A DNA stretch of 64,000 bases from Nocardia sp. MH4 (GCF_019266065.1 NZ_LPNR01000096.1:1-64000); one strand, 5' to 3'. Shown: positions 1 to 9,974, counted from the first letter of the stretch. Numbers and translations are program-made. The notes: generated by a model from the letters alone, not told the origin.

Positions 1-1644
1 GCCCACGCGGCCCGGGCCGCCGCGGCCTACGAGGAGGCGATCCGCTTCGGGCAGTGGGCGATCGACGCGGCGGGCAGCACCGCGCCGGAAGCCGACCGCG
101 CCGACCTGCTGCTCGACCTCGCCCGCGACGAGTTCGCGGCGGGCCGGATCGCCGACAGCCTCGCGCACTGCGTCCAGGCCGCCGCCCTCGCCGAGCGGGC
201 CGCTCGCCCCGACCTGCTCGCCGAGGCGGCGCTGGTGGTCCACGGCGTCACCACGCCCACCGTGATGACCCAACTCGACCTGCTGTGCGACAACGCTTTA
301 CGTCGACTCGAACCGGGCACGCACGACGACCTGATCGCCCGGATCCTGGCCAGGCACGCCCTCTCGGCCGCCGACCGTGGCGCGGGCGCGACGGCCAGGG
401 CGCTGTCCGAGCAGGCCATGCGCGCCGCCGCGCACTCGACCGACCCCGATGTCACGCTCGATGCCCTCCACGCCCGGCACCTGTCGCTGGCCGCGCCCGA
501 CTATCTCGACGAACGAACCGCCTTGGCCGCCAGGGCGATCGAGATCGCGGTCGACGCCGAGCAACCGCTGGCCCAGCTCTGGGGACACGTGTGGACCGCC
601 GACGCGAGCCTGCAACGCGGCGACCTCACCGCCTTCGACAGCGCCCTGGACCACATCGACCTGCTGGTCGAGCGCCGTCGGCTGCCGCTCGCCCGCTGGC
701 ACCTGCTGCGCCTGCGCGCCACCCGCGCCGTCCTGGTGGGCGAACTCGCCGCCGCGCTCGACTTCGACGCCGCCGCCTATGAACTGGCCGTCGGCATCGG
801 CGACTTCTCGCTGGCCGGACTGCACCACGCGTTTCGCGGGATGTACGCGGTGATCATCGGACATGTCGACCGCGCCGAGCTGACCGAAGCGGTCGCGTCA
901 CTGGCCTTCGCCCCGAAGATCCCGATCGCGCAGCTCTTCGCGCCGCTGATGCACGCGCTCGCCGGCGATCTCGACGAAGCCAGGGCCCTGTTCGCGCCCT
1001 TCCGGGAGCTCCCCGACACACTCGAGATCGGCGCGCGCTGGGCGGGCACCGTGTTCAGTGTCGGCTTGGTGGCCGAACTGCTCGACGACGCCGAGACCGC
1101 CGATCGCGTCTACCGCGCCCTGGCCGGGCAGGAAGGGCACTACTGCGCCGACGGCACCGGCGCGCTGATCTGCGTCAGCTCGCTGGCCAGGGTCCGGGCC
1201 GACAACGCGCGCGTCGCCGGACACCTGGACGCCGCGGTCGAGCTGTACCGGCGTGGCCTGGAGATGGACACCAGGATCGGCGCGCGCCCCTTCGTCGCGC
1301 TCGGCCACCTCGGGCTGGCCCGCACCTTGCTCGCCCGCGCCGAGTTCACCGCCGCGCGCGCCGCGGCCGAACAGGCGGCCGCCGGCTTCCGCAGGCTCGG
1401 CATGACCCATCGCCTGGCCGCCGCCGACGCGCTGCTCACCCGCATCACCGCCGCCGCCCGCTGCGCCGATCCGCTCACCCCGCGCGAGCGCGAAGTCCGC
1501 GAGCTGGCGGCGGCGGGACTGACGAATCGCGAAATCGCCACCCGCCTCGTTCTTTCCGAACGCACCGTGGAAACCCACGTCCGCAACATCCTCGCCAAAC
1601 TGGGCGTCACCAACCGGACCGAGCTCGCCCGCGACACCCGCTGA
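1..1644 (+). CDS. LuxR-family (LAL/MalT-like) regulator, 5' end outside window
   Basis: The frame is open from the first base, so the start lies upstream; 547 residues are visible. Nearly all of the visible protein is Ala/Leu-rich paired helices typical of the TPR-like sensor region of large LuxR (LAL) regulators. The last 65 residues form a GerE/LuxR helix-turn-helix, seen as [20 protein letters not shown] followed by [16 protein letters not shown]. An N-terminal AAA/NACHT ATPase is expected in this family but would be outside the window. It should act as a cytoplasmic transcriptional activator; the effector is not visible. It is separated by about 90 bp from the Hsp90-like gene downstream, so joint regulation is possible but unproven. 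Confidence 0.85.
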   Translation, partial: AHAARAAAAYEEAIRFGQWAIDAAGSTAPEADRADLLLDLARDEFAAGRIADSLAHCVQAAALAERAARPDLLAEAALVVHGVTTPTVMTQLDLLCDNALRRLEPGTHDDLIARILARHALSAADRGAGATARALSEQAMRAAAHSTDPDVTLDALHARHLSLAAPDYLDERTALAARAIEIAVDAEQPLAQLWGHVWTADASLQRGDLTAFDSALDHIDLLVERRRLPLARWHLLRLRATRAVLVGELAAALDFDAAAYELAVGIGDFSLAGLHHAFRGMYAVIIGHVDRAELTEAVASLAFAPKIPIAQLFAPLMHALAGDLDEARALFAPFRELPDTLEIGARWAGTVFSVGLVAELLDDAETADRVYRALAGQEGHYCADGTGALICVSSLARVRADNARVAGHLDAAVELYRRGLEMDTRIGARPFVALGHLGLARTLLARAEFTAARAAAEQAAAGFRRLGMTHRLAAADALLTRITAAARCADPLTPREREVRELAAAGLTNREIATRLVLSERTVETHVRNILAKLGVTNRTELARDTR

Positions 1645-1737
1645 CGCAGGTCATGCCCCTGACATCGTGGCCGGTACGAGGGACGATCTTGCGGTTACAG
1701 TGGCCGGGCAAGTAATGCTCGTGCTCGGAGGGGACCG

Positions 1738-3537
1738 GTGGTGGAACAGGTATTCCAGGTCGATTTGCGTGGTGTGGTCGACCTGCTCAGTCACCACCTG
1801 TACGGCAGTCCGCGGGTGTATGTGCGCGAGCTGATGCAGAACGCCGTCGACGCGAGCACCGCGCGCCGGGCGCTCGACCCGTCGGCGCAGCTCAGCGTGC
1901 GGATCGAGACCGCCGACCGCACCGGCGACGGCAGCATCCGCATCCACGACACCGGCATCGGGCTCACCGAGGCCGAGGTGCACACCTTCCTGGCCACCAT
2001 CGGCCGCAGCGGCAAGCGCGACGATCTCGGCTTCGCCAGGCACGAGTTCCTCGGCCAGTTCGGCATCGGTCTGCTCTCGTGCTTCCTGGTCGCCGACGAG
2101 GTCACCGTGCTGACCCGCTCGGCGCGCGGCGGGCCGACGGTGCGCTGGACCGGGTTCGCCGACGGCCGCTACCGCGTCGAACCCGCCTCGCGGGAACGCG
2201 AGGAACCGGGCACCACGGTCATCCTGACGCCCCGGCGCGGCGCCGAGCAGTGGCTCACCGGCGCCACCGTCACCGAGCTGGCCGCGCTGTTCGGCAGTCT
2301 GCTGCCGTTCGAGGTCACCGTCGACGGGCACTCGGTCACCGAGCCGGAGCTGCCGTGGCGGGCCAACCACCCCACCCCCGACGACCGCACGGCCGCCCTC
2401 GCGGCCTACGCCGAGGACACCTTCGGCTTCACCCCGTTCGCCACCTTCGATCTCAGCTGTGCCGAATCCGGCGTCACCGGGGTGGCTTTCGTGCTTCCGC
2501 AGCCGGTCAACCCGGCGGCCAAGGCCGGGCACCGGGTGTACCTCAAGCGCATGCTGCTGGCCGAGAGTGTCGCCGGGCTGCTGCCCGACTGGGCCTTCTT
2601 CGTGCGCTGCGTCGTCGACACCACCGAGCTGCGGCCGACCGCCAGCCGGGAGGCACTGTACGAGGACGACCTGCTCGAATCCACCAGGGAGGTGCTCGGC
2701 GGGCAGATCAGGGACTGGCTGGTGGAGTTGTCCACCGCCGACCCGGCCGCGCTCGCCCGCTTCCTGCGCGTCCACGATCTCGGCGTGAAGGCGCTCGCCC
2801 TGCACGACGACGACATGCTCCGGCTGGTCGATCGCTGGCTGCCGGTGGAGACCAACGCCGGGCAGATCCCGCTGGCCGAGTTCCGCCGCCGGTTCGGCGG
2901 GGTCCGCTACACGCCCTCGGTGGAGGAGTTCCGCCAGCTCGGCGCGGTGGCGGCCGCCCAGGGCCTCGGCCTGGTGAACGGCGGCTACACCTACATCACC
3001 GAGATCGTGGAGCGCCTGCCCGCGCTCGACCCCGAGATCCAGGTGACGCGCCTGGACACCGCCGCCCTGGCGACCCACTTCGACCTGGTCGACCCGGCGA
3101 CCGAACTGGCGCTGCGCCCGTTCCTGACGACCGCCCAGCGGGTGCTCGACCGGCTCGAATGCGAGGTCGTGCTGCGCACTTTCGATCCGCCGTCGCTGTC
3201 GGCGCTGTATCTGCTCGACCGCGACACCCAGCATCGCGCCGAACTGCGGGCCACCCGCCAGGTCGCCGACGACCTGTGGGCCGACGTCCTCGGTGCCTTC
3301 GATTCCGGCCAGGACAGCGACCGGCCGCAACTGGTGCTCAACCACCGCAATCCGCTGGTGCGCCGCATCGCCGGGCTCGCCGACGCCCGGTTGGTGACGA
3401 TGGCGGTCGAGGCGCTCTACAGCCAGGCGCTGCTGCTCGGCCAGCATCCGATGCGGCCGGTCGACACCGCGCTGCTGAACAAGTCGTTCGTCGGTCTGCT
3501 CGACTGGGCAGTGCACGATCCGCAGGGAGAGCTCTGA
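1738..3537 (+). CDS. Hsp90-family GHKL ATPase, stand-alone actinobacterial type
   Basis: A 599-residue protein with the Bergerat ATP-binding fold at its N terminus: ELMQNAVDAS (E31, N35, D38), DTGIGLT (D71) and GQFGIGL (106-112) match the N, G1 and G2 boxes of Hsp90/HtpG. The middle region includes a TASREALYEDD segment like the Hsp90 middle domain. It is a little shorter than HtpG and its C-terminal third resembles HtpG weakly, so it is a divergent Hsp90 paralogue rather than housekeeping HtpG. GTG start at 1738 is set by a GGAGG-type site at 1727-1732. The stop overlaps the start of the TPR gene, so the two are translationally coupled. Likely a cytoplasmic ATP-driven chaperone or scaffold; the client is unknown. 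Confidence 0.85.
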   Translation: MVEQVFQVDLRGVVDLLSHHLYGSPRVYVRELMQNAVDASTARRALDPSAQLSVRIETADRTGDGSIRIHDTGIGLTEAEVHTFLATIGRSGKRDDLGFARHEFLGQFGIGLLSCFLVADEVTVLTRSARGGPTVRWTGFADGRYRVEPASREREEPGTTVILTPRRGAEQWLTGATVTELAALFGSLLPFEVTVDGHSVTEPELPWRANHPTPDDRTAALAAYAEDTFGFTPFATFDLSCAESGVTGVAFVLPQPVNPAAKAGHRVYLKRMLLAESVAGLLPDWAFFVRCVVDTTELRPTASREALYEDDLLESTREVLGGQIRDWLVELSTADPAALARFLRVHDLGVKALALHDDDMLRLVDRWLPVETNAGQIPLAEFRRRFGGVRYTPSVEEFRQLGAVAAAQGLGLVNGGYTYITEIVERLPALDPEIQVTRLDTAALATHFDLVDPATELALRPFLTTAQRVLDRLECEVVLRTFDPPSLSALYLLDRDTQHRAELRATRQVADDLWADVLGAFDSGQDSDRPQLVLNHRNPLVRRIAGLADARLVTMAVEALYSQALLLGQHPMRPVDTALLNKSFVGLLDWAVHDPQGEL

Positions 3538-6356
3538 TGTCCGACACCGTCGACGACCTGTGGCGGCTGCTCGCCCAGGCGGGCAACATGCCCTACGGCG
3601 ACAGCAAAGACGCACTGCTGGAACAGGTCCTGCGGCACGCCGACGCCGGCGGGCACACCGACCTCGCGTTCCGCACCCGCATGCGGTTGATCACCGCCTA
3701 CGCGCAGGGCATGAGCCCGGCCAAGCTGTTCGTCCCGTTCGCCCGCTGCCTGGCCGACTACGACCGCGACCCCGGCGCCTACGAGGAGTGGGTGGCGTCC
3801 GCGCTGCGCTGGGACTTCAAGTTCGCGGTGCGCGCGATGACGAATTTCCCCGAGGTGCCCAAGGATCGGGCGTTGGCCGCGCTGGACCAGATGGAGCAGC
3901 GCTATCGGCTGGAGGGCCAGAGCCTGCACGCGGTGCACGCTTACCGGCACTATGTCGCCGAGCATCTGGGCGACCTGGCCGAGGCCGAGCGCTGGTACGA
4001 AAGGTGGTGCACCACACCGCGCGACGAGAACTCCGACTGCGCAGGCTGCGACCCCACCGGCAAGGTCGCCTGGCTGGCGATGCGGGGTCGCGATGCCGAG
4101 GCCGTCGAGCTGGCCGCCCCTGTCCTGCGCGGCGAACTGCACTGCAACGAACAGCCGCAGCTGATCCTGACCGCGTTGCTGCTGCCCTACCTGCGCACCG
4201 GCCAGCTCGACGCGGCGCGCGACGCGCACCGCCGGTCCTACCGGGTGCTGCGCACCAAACCGCAGGACCTGCGGGCCATCGCCACCCACCTCGAGTTCTG
4301 CGCGTTGTCCGGCAATCAGGCACGCGGCCTGGAACTGCTCGACCGGCATCTCGGCTGGCTCGACCGCTCGCCCAATCCGTCGGCCGCCATGGACTTCGCC
4401 GCCGCGGCCGCGCTGCTGCTGCGCACGGTGGACGACGCGGGCCACGGCGACACCGTCGTCCGGCGGCCCGCGCACCTCGAGCGGCCCGCCGCCGAATCGA
4501 CCGCGCGGGACCTGCGGCAGGAGCTGACCGCCGAGGCGCTGGCGATCGCGGCCCGGTTCGACCAGCGCAACGGCACCGCGCATCAGACCGAGCAGGTGCG
4601 CGCGGTGCTGGCGCGCACGCCGATCGTCGACCGGCTGCCGCTGTCGGCCGCCGCGGCGCACCGGGCACCCGTCGAGCCCGCGCCCGCCCCGATCGCACTC
4701 CCCGCCCTGACCACGGCCGAGCTGATCGACCGGGCCGAGCTGGGCCAGGAGCGCGACGCCACCGTCGAGGTGACCGCGTTGGCCCAGCGCCTGACCGAGG
4801 CCGCCGAGCCCACCGATCCCCTGCTGGCGGGCCGGCGCGCGGCCGTCCTGGCGCGCGAGTCCGCCCGGCACGGCGACAGCAACGAGACCGAATCCCTGCT
4901 GCGCCGAGCGATCGAGCACTACACCGCCGCCGGTGACGAGGACCGCAGGCAGGGGGGTCTCGGCCGCCTCGGTGCGCACCTGTGCAGGCACGGCGATCCC
5001 GCCGAGGCGACATCGCTGCTGCGTGCCTCGCTCGCGCACCTGGGCGCGTCCGCCGATCCGGCTGTCCGGGCCGGCGCGATCCTGCGACTGTCCGGCGGTC
5101 TGCTCGACCTGTTCGACCGCGGCCTGCTGGCCGACGACGATGCCGCCGAACTCCCCGAGCTGCTCGACCGCGCCGCGGCCGAGGCAGCCGCGTCGGGCGG
5201 CGACGAGCTGATCGGCGACGTCGCCAGGCAGCGGATGTATCTGTCCGAGAACAACTCCCGCATCGACGACGCCGACGCCGCGGCGCGCACGGCGATCTCC
5301 GCCTTCCATCGGGCGAACCTGCCGTTGCGGGCCGCGACCACGCTCTACCATCTGTCCGGAATCCGCCGGTCCGCAGCGGAGTTCGACACCGCGCTCACGC
5401 TGCTCGACGAGGCGATGCCGCTGCTCGATACCGACACCCCGATCGGATTCCGGATGGCGGTCTACGCCCGCCGTGGTGACCTGCTGCTGCACCTGGACCG
5501 TGCCGCCGAGGCCGTCGGCGAGCTGCTCACCGCGATCGCGATCGGCGCGCCCGTCGACCTGCCCCAGGTCCCATACGCGCGATGGGATCTGGCCATCGGC
5601 TACCGGTCGACCGGGCAGCTGCTCGATGCCGCCGAACAGGCCGAGTCGGCGATCCTCGCGCTGGATCGCGCCGGCGCGGGCGGCCCGGCCCGGGGCTGTC
5701 GCTACCTGCTCGCCGGTCTGCACCGCTCGCTGGGCGAGCACGATCAGGCACTCGCCGTGTACGACGCGATCATCGAATTCGACCGGGCCGTCGCCGATCT
5801 CGGTGACGAGGCCTACGTGCTCGCCGAGACCGCCGATCTGCTCGACTCGCTCGACCGCGATGCCGAGGCCGCCGAACGCTATCGCCTCGCCGCCGAGGTG
5901 GCGGCCCGGGTCGACGATCCGATCCGGGTCGCCTACTGCCGCTACAGCGCCGCGCTGTCGCTGCACTGGGCCGGGGATTCCGACGGCGCGGTGGCGGCCG
6001 TCGACGTCGCCGATGCCGCACTGGCCGAGCTCGCCGCGACCGGACCGGACGCCGATCTGCTCACCTGGCACCGGGCCCGGCTCGACCACAACGCCGCTCG
6101 AATCCTGCACTCCGCCTCTCGTTTACCCGACGCGTTGCCCCGCGCGGAAGCGGCGGCCGCCGGGTTCCGCGCGATCGAGGTCGTCGATCGGGCCGTGCGC
6201 GCCGACTACGACCAGGCGAGAATCCTGCTCGGCCTCGACCGCGCCGCCGAGGCCGAGAAGGTCCTCGCGGGCGCCGTCGCCGAACTCGACGACACCCACC
6301 CGGCCTACGGCCCGCTCTCCGGCCTGCTGACCGAAACCCGTTCCCGCCTCGGCTGA
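3537..6356 (+). CDS. Large tetratricopeptide-repeat protein
   Basis: A 939-residue soluble protein whose ATG overlaps the TGA of the Hsp90-like gene (TGATG). The frame is open far upstream, but translation should begin here, because the upstream part is only the shadow of the Hsp90 gene. The first 300 residues hold helical repeats and a Cys pair, DCAGC (C168, C171), with another Cys near 206, a possible small metal site. The middle and C-terminal parts contain many TPR-like units (for example LAIGYRSTGQLLDAAEQAES) with Ala/Leu/Asp-rich composition. No signal peptide or membrane segment is visible. TPR domains commonly bind Hsp90 proteins, so a physical partnership with the upstream gene product is a reasonable inference. 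Confidence 0.85.
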   Translation: MSDTVDDLWRLLAQAGNMPYGDSKDALLEQVLRHADAGGHTDLAFRTRMRLITAYAQGMSPAKLFVPFARCLADYDRDPGAYEEWVASALRWDFKFAVRAMTNFPEVPKDRALAALDQMEQRYRLEGQSLHAVHAYRHYVAEHLGDLAEAERWYERWCTTPRDENSDCAGCDPTGKVAWLAMRGRDAEAVELAAPVLRGELHCNEQPQLILTALLLPYLRTGQLDAARDAHRRSYRVLRTKPQDLRAIATHLEFCALSGNQARGLELLDRHLGWLDRSPNPSAAMDFAAAAALLLRTVDDAGHGDTVVRRPAHLERPAAESTARDLRQELTAEALAIAARFDQRNGTAHQTEQVRAVLARTPIVDRLPLSAAAAHRAPVEPAPAPIALPALTTAELIDRAELGQERDATVEVTALAQRLTEAAEPTDPLLAGRRAAVLARESARHGDSNETESLLRRAIEHYTAAGDEDRRQGGLGRLGAHLCRHGDPAEATSLLRASLAHLGASADPAVRAGAILRLSGGLLDLFDRGLLADDDAAELPELLDRAAAEAAASGGDELIGDVARQRMYLSENNSRIDDADAAARTAISAFHRANLPLRAATTLYHLSGIRRSAAEFDTALTLLDEAMPLLDTDTPIGFRMAVYARRGDLLLHLDRAAEAVGELLTAIAIGAPVDLPQVPYARWDLAIGYRSTGQLLDAAEQAESAILALDRAGAGGPARGCRYLLAGLHRSLGEHDQALAVYDAIIEFDRAVADLGDEAYVLAETADLLDSLDRDAEAAERYRLAAEVAARVDDPIRVAYCRYSAALSLHWAGDSDGAVAAVDVADAALAELAATGPDADLLTWHRARLDHNAARILHSASRLPDALPRAEAAAAGFRAIEVVDRAVRADYDQARILLGLDRAAEAEKVLAGAVAELDDTHPAYGPLSGLLTETRSRLG

Positions 6357-6372
6357 TACGAAGGACCACGCC

Positions 6373-8166
6373 ATGCAACCGCTCGGCAGCGACGATCCAC
6401 GCCAGATCGGGGCGTACCGGCTGCTCGGTGTCCTCGGCGCCGGCGGCATGGGCAAGGTGTATCTGGGCCGCAACGCGGGCGGACGCACGGTCGCGGTGAA
6501 GGTGATCCGGCCGGACCTGCTGGGCGACCCCGAGTTCCGGACCCGGTTCCGCCGGGAAGTGGCCGCCGCGCGCCGGGTCGGCGGGGCGTTCACGGCGCCG
6601 GTCCTCGACGCCGATGTCGACGCCGATCCACCGTGGCTGGCCACCGGATACGTCGCCGGACTCGCGCTCTCGGACGCGGTGTCGCGGTTCGGGCCCTTCG
6701 CCGAGCCGTCGCTGCTCGCCCTCGGGCACGGGCTGGCCGAGGCGCTCGTCGCCATCCACGACGCGGGCATCGTGCATCGCGATCTGAAGCCGTCGAACGT
6801 GCTGCTGGCCGTCGACGGGCCCAAGGTGGTGGACTTCGGTATCGCGCGCGCCGTCGAGGACACCGCGCTCACCACCACCGGAAAGGTCATCGGCTCACCG
6901 GGTTTCATGTGTCCGGAGCAGGTGACCGGCGAAGCGCTCGGCCCCGCGTGCGATGTCTTCGCCCTCGGCGGCGTGCTGACCTTCGCCGCGTCAGGCCACG
7001 GCCCGTTCGGCACCGCCGAGATCGTGCAGATGCTGTGGCGCATCGTCTACGAGGAACCCCGCCTCGACGGCGTGCCCGCGCGGCTGCGTCCCCTGGTCGC
7101 CGCCTGCGTCGCCAAGGACCCCGCCGCCCGCCCGACTCCGCGGCAAGTTCTCGCCGAGTTCGCCGCCATCGGCCTGCCCGAGCGCACGGGTTGGCTACCA
7201 CCGGCGGTCCTCGAAGACGTCAGCAGGCGCGCGGTCGCCCTGCTTGACCTCGATTCCGGCCCGGTCGACGGCCCTGCCGGTCCCAGCACGCCACCTCACC
7301 CGTCTCGGTCGAACACCAGTAGTCAGGCATTCTTGCCCGGCTCCACGGGTTCCGGTGGGCAGATACCGGTGCCAGGTGCCGCTGCGAACTTCAGCGGACC
7401 GGCATCGTCGCCCGGAAAGGCGGCAGGCCTCGACGGTCAAACGCCGCCGCCCGGCTCCGGAGCGGGGTTCACCGGGACTCCACCGCTGTCCGGCACTGCG
7501 ACGGGCTTCGGTCGGCGCACGTCCTTTGCCGACAGCGGCGGGCCGAAACAGTCGGGCTACGCGACTGTCAGCGGGCCGGCCGGTGACATCACCGGTGGTA
7601 CCCACGCGCCTTGGCAGGCACCGCCTGCCCGCTCGCGCCGAGGGCGCAACGCTCTGGTGGCCGCGGCGGTGGTCGTAGCGCTGGCGGTGGCCGGGGGTGC
7701 GTTCCTGATCGGCGTCCAGCTGCGCGGTCAATCGGACGGCAATAGCGTGGCGAACTCGACGTCGATCTCCACCGGCACCGAAGACTCCGAGCTCCCGCCC
7801 GCCACCGGAGCGGCGGTGTCGACGGTCCCCGCCGCGTTCGTGGGGAGCTGGCAGGGGCAGGCCACCGACGGGCCGGTGCGCTTCGACATCACCCTCACCA
7901 TCAACGACGGCAAGGTCGGGCAGAAGGTAGCCACCGCGTCGAATACCGGCACGCTCTCCGGCGAGCGCTGCGAGCGCTCGGAAACCCTGGTCGAGGCCAC
8001 CACCGACGGCCTCGTCTTCCGGGCGAAACTCACCGGCAAGAGCGCGAGTGGCTGTGTGGACGACGGTGCGACCTCGACGGTCACCCTCGGCTCGGACGGC
8101 ACCCTCACCTACCGCACGCCGGGGCTGCTCGGTGGCACCATCACCGGGTTTCTGCGCAAGTCCTGA
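6373..8166 (+). CDS. Membrane Ser/Thr protein kinase with extracellular C-terminal domain
   Basis: A 597-residue Hanks-type kinase. Seen: glycine loop GAGGMG (22-27), catalytic lysine K43, HRDLKPSN (135-142), DFG (154-156) and CPEQ where most kinases have APE. A Pro/Gly/Ser-rich linker (about 290-420) leads to one transmembrane helix (about 425-450). The roughly 145-residue outer domain has no PASTA repeats and contains SWQGQATDGPVRFDITLTIN, a lipocalin-like strand pattern. ATG 6373 lies 16 bp after the TPR gene with GAAGGA upstream, so it probably belongs to the same transcript. It would phosphorylate cytoplasmic targets in response to an envelope signal. The linked TPR and Hsp90-like proteins are candidate substrates, by context only. 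Confidence 0.9.
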   Translation: MQPLGSDDPRQIGAYRLLGVLGAGGMGKVYLGRNAGGRTVAVKVIRPDLLGDPEFRTRFRREVAAARRVGGAFTAPVLDADVDADPPWLATGYVAGLALSDAVSRFGPFAEPSLLALGHGLAEALVAIHDAGIVHRDLKPSNVLLAVDGPKVVDFGIARAVEDTALTTTGKVIGSPGFMCPEQVTGEALGPACDVFALGGVLTFAASGHGPFGTAEIVQMLWRIVYEEPRLDGVPARLRPLVAACVAKDPAARPTPRQVLAEFAAIGLPERTGWLPPAVLEDVSRRAVALLDLDSGPVDGPAGPSTPPHPSRSNTSSQAFLPGSTGSGGQIPVPGAAANFSGPASSPGKAAGLDGQTPPPGSGAGFTGTPPLSGTATGFGRRTSFADSGGPKQSGYATVSGPAGDITGGTHAPWQAPPARSRRGRNALVAAAVVVALAVAGGAFLIGVQLRGQSDGNSVANSTSISTGTEDSELPPATGAAVSTVPAAFVGSWQGQATDGPVRFDITLTINDGKVGQKVATASNTGTLSGERCERSETLVEATTDGLVFRAKLTGKSASGCVDDGATSTVTLGSDGTLTYRTPGLLGGTITGFLRKS

Positions 8167-8472
8167 CCACTCGCGATGACGATTGCCGACCAGTTGCCGA
8201 CCACCTCGAAACGGGATCGAAACGGCGAACCGGGCACCCCGCGCGGCTGGTGGTGGTTCACTACCACCACGAGCTTGTCTGGACCTCCGACCAACACATC
8301 ACCCCTGGTGATGCCGATCTCAACTTTCCAGCCGTTGCTATCTGGGTCACTACTATGCCAGACTCTCGTCCCACACTGTGAAGCCGTCCGGTCTCACAAT
8401 GTCCGGAAAGGGAGTGGGTTGAGCGAGCGGCAAGAGCGCGAAGTTGCCACCCTCCCGACGGCTGCGCGGAAA
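8167..8472. other. Gene-free interval between convergent kinase and TetR genes
   Basis: No supported gene. An 8-bp stem with a 5-nt loop at 8250-8257/8263-8270 (GTGGTGGT / ACCACCAC) could end kinase transcription. A TGTGA / TCACA pair separated by 12 bases lies at 8387-8408; the spacing is wrong for a CRP site. Confidence 0.4.
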
Positions 8473-9084
8473 TCAGCCCCAGTCCACCAGCGTGAGCGCG
8501 GCGGCGGTCAGCAGATCGACCAGTTCGCCGACCGGCGGACGCGACTCCCGCAGCAGCCATTCGTGCGCGACGCCGTTGACCGCGCCGGTCAGCAAGCCCG
8601 TGGTGAGCTCCGCGTCGCCGCGCAGCCGCACCCCCTTGGCGGCCAGCGCCGTCTCGATCAGCGCCGACCAGGCGTGCCTGCGGGCGCGGCGATGGTTCTC
8701 CATCCGGTCGCTGACTCCGACGACCTCGATCAGCGCCACCTGTGCGCGGTACGGGTCGGAGCCGAGCGATTCCAGGTACGCGGCCAGTCCGCTGCGCAGC
8801 GCCGGCTCCGGTTCGGTGTGCTCGACCACCGCGGCGACGACCGCGGCCGCGGCGTCGTCCTGGATGCGGTCGTAGGCGGCGATGAGCACGTCCTCGCGAG
8901 TCTCGAACTCCTCGTAGAACTGCCGCTTGGACAGTCCCGCCGCCGCGCACACCTCGGCGAGCGAGCACGTCGGGTACCCGCGTTCGGCGAAGATTCGCGT
9001 CGCTGCTTCCAGGAACCGCTGGCGCCGTTCGGCTTTACGCGCGACGACTGTACGACCCCCATACCGTCTGTCCGCTGTAGTCAC
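8473..9084 (-). CDS. TetR/AcrR-family transcriptional regulator
   Basis: About 203 residues. The N-terminal helix-turn-helix is clear: RRQRFLEAATRIFAERGYPT then SLAEVCAAAGLSKRQFYEEF. The rest is the variable ligand-binding, dimerising TetR domain, with no recognisable ligand signature. I chose GTG at 9084; in-frame GTG and TTG codons further upstream (to 9138) are possible, and none has an ideally spaced ribosome binding site. It is divergent from the secreted-protein gene at 9169, with about 85 bp between starts, so it most likely controls that promoter and its own. Confidence 0.85.
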   Translation of the reverse strand: MTTADRRYGGRTVVARKAERRQRFLEAATRIFAERGYPTCSLAEVCAAAGLSKRQFYEEFETREDVLIAAYDRIQDDAAAAVVAAVVEHTEPEPALRSGLAAYLESLGSDPYRAQVALIEVVGVSDRMENHRRARRHAWSALIETALAAKGVRLRGDAELTTGLLTGAVNGVAHEWLLRESRPPVGELVDLLTAAALTLVDWG

Positions 9085-9168
9085 CTCTCCAATGTATCTG
9101 AAACCCCGGATCACACTTACATTTCCGGGCTGCTCCAACCAATCCCCACAAAGAAGGACGGCTGACCA

Positions 9169-9945
9169 GTGCTGCGCACCCGAGGCTCGCGGACCGCATT
9201 GTCCGCTCTCGTACTAGCGGTGAGTGCCTCACTCGCCGCACCTGCATCGACCATGGCTGCCCCGCGGCCTGCGGCTCAGCCGAGCGTCCCGGCGATCGCG
9301 GAGAACGTTCCCTCCGAGACGCTGGCCGCGCTGGCACCGTCGATCGTAAGCGCCGTCTCCGCGCCGGCCCCCATCGCCGACGGCGCGCAGGCCGCGATCC
9401 TGGCTCAAGCGCGCGTGCTGCTCGCCACGCCCGGCATTCCCGCGCAGGTCAAGGCGACCCTCGAGAAGGTCATCACCTTCCTCGACGGCAGCGGCGGTGG
9501 CGGTCCCGAGCTCCCGCCGTCCGACGGCCCGCGGATCGCGCAGTTCCTGTACCCGACCATCGGCAAGGGCTGCATCGGCCCGACCTCCGATTCCGTCGGC
9601 ACCGCGCTGGCCGTACCCGGCCCGGCCGAGCTGCCGCCGCCCGGGCCCGCCGCGGGCCAGACCGGTTTCGTCTTCACCGCGCTGGGTACCAAAACGCCTA
9701 CCGTCGCGCAGAACCCGCCGATGACGGTGCAGTGGGTCAACCTGGACAACCGGCGCACGGGCACCCAGCCGCTCACCACCGCGGCCGGGATCAACCCGGA
9801 CGGGCCGGCCACCCTGTCCGCCATCGCCGACACCGGCTCGGGCCGGGTCGCCGCGGTGATCACCGGTTCGCTCACCACGACCACCGCCGACGGTGACCGG
9901 ACCTGCTCGTTCGCCCCGACCCTCGGGTTCTTCTCCGTCGCCTGA
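9169..9945 (+). CDS. Secreted protein of unknown function
   Basis: A 258-residue protein with a typical Sec signal peptide (about residues 1-31: basic start, Ala/Leu/Val core, then ASTMAAP). The mature part is Pro/Ala-rich at first (65-125), then has a beta-rich C-terminal region with two cysteines (one in GKGCIGP, one in RTCSF) that could form a disulfide. GTG 9169 follows AAGGACG at 9154-9160. It is the first gene of an operon with a DUF2613 mini-protein and a DUF3068 membrane protein, so it probably acts in the cell envelope or outside. I do not recognise a catalytic motif. Confidence 0.8.
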   Translation: MLRTRGSRTALSALVLAVSASLAAPASTMAAPRPAAQPSVPAIAENVPSETLAALAPSIVSAVSAPAPIADGAQAAILAQARVLLATPGIPAQVKATLEKVITFLDGSGGGGPELPPSDGPRIAQFLYPTIGKGCIGPTSDSVGTALAVPGPAELPPPGPAAGQTGFVFTALGTKTPTVAQNPPMTVQWVNLDNRRTGTQPLTTAAGINPDGPATLSAIADTGSGRVAAVITGSLTTTTADGDRTCSFAPTLGFFSVA

Positions 9946-9974
9946 GCCGACGCCACGTATTGGAGTTTCGTTCA

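Noticed and set aside
2079..3536. Long upstream extension of the TPR frame
   Set aside because: It is the +1 shadow of the Hsp90 gene, Arg/Pro-rich with no resemblance; the ATG at 3537 overlaps the Hsp90 stop in classic coupling.
1651..3615. 654-codon antisense open frame over the Hsp90-like gene
   Set aside because: High-GC shadow frame with Gly/Arg/Gln-rich composition, no ribosome binding site and no domain.
3417..6110. 897-codon antisense open frame over the TPR gene
   Set aside because: Low-complexity Gly/Arg/Gln composition and the sense strand encodes a coherent TPR protein.
8387..8408. TGTGA-N12-TCACA as a CRP site
   Set aside because: Spacer is 12 rather than 6, and the site lies between convergent genes.
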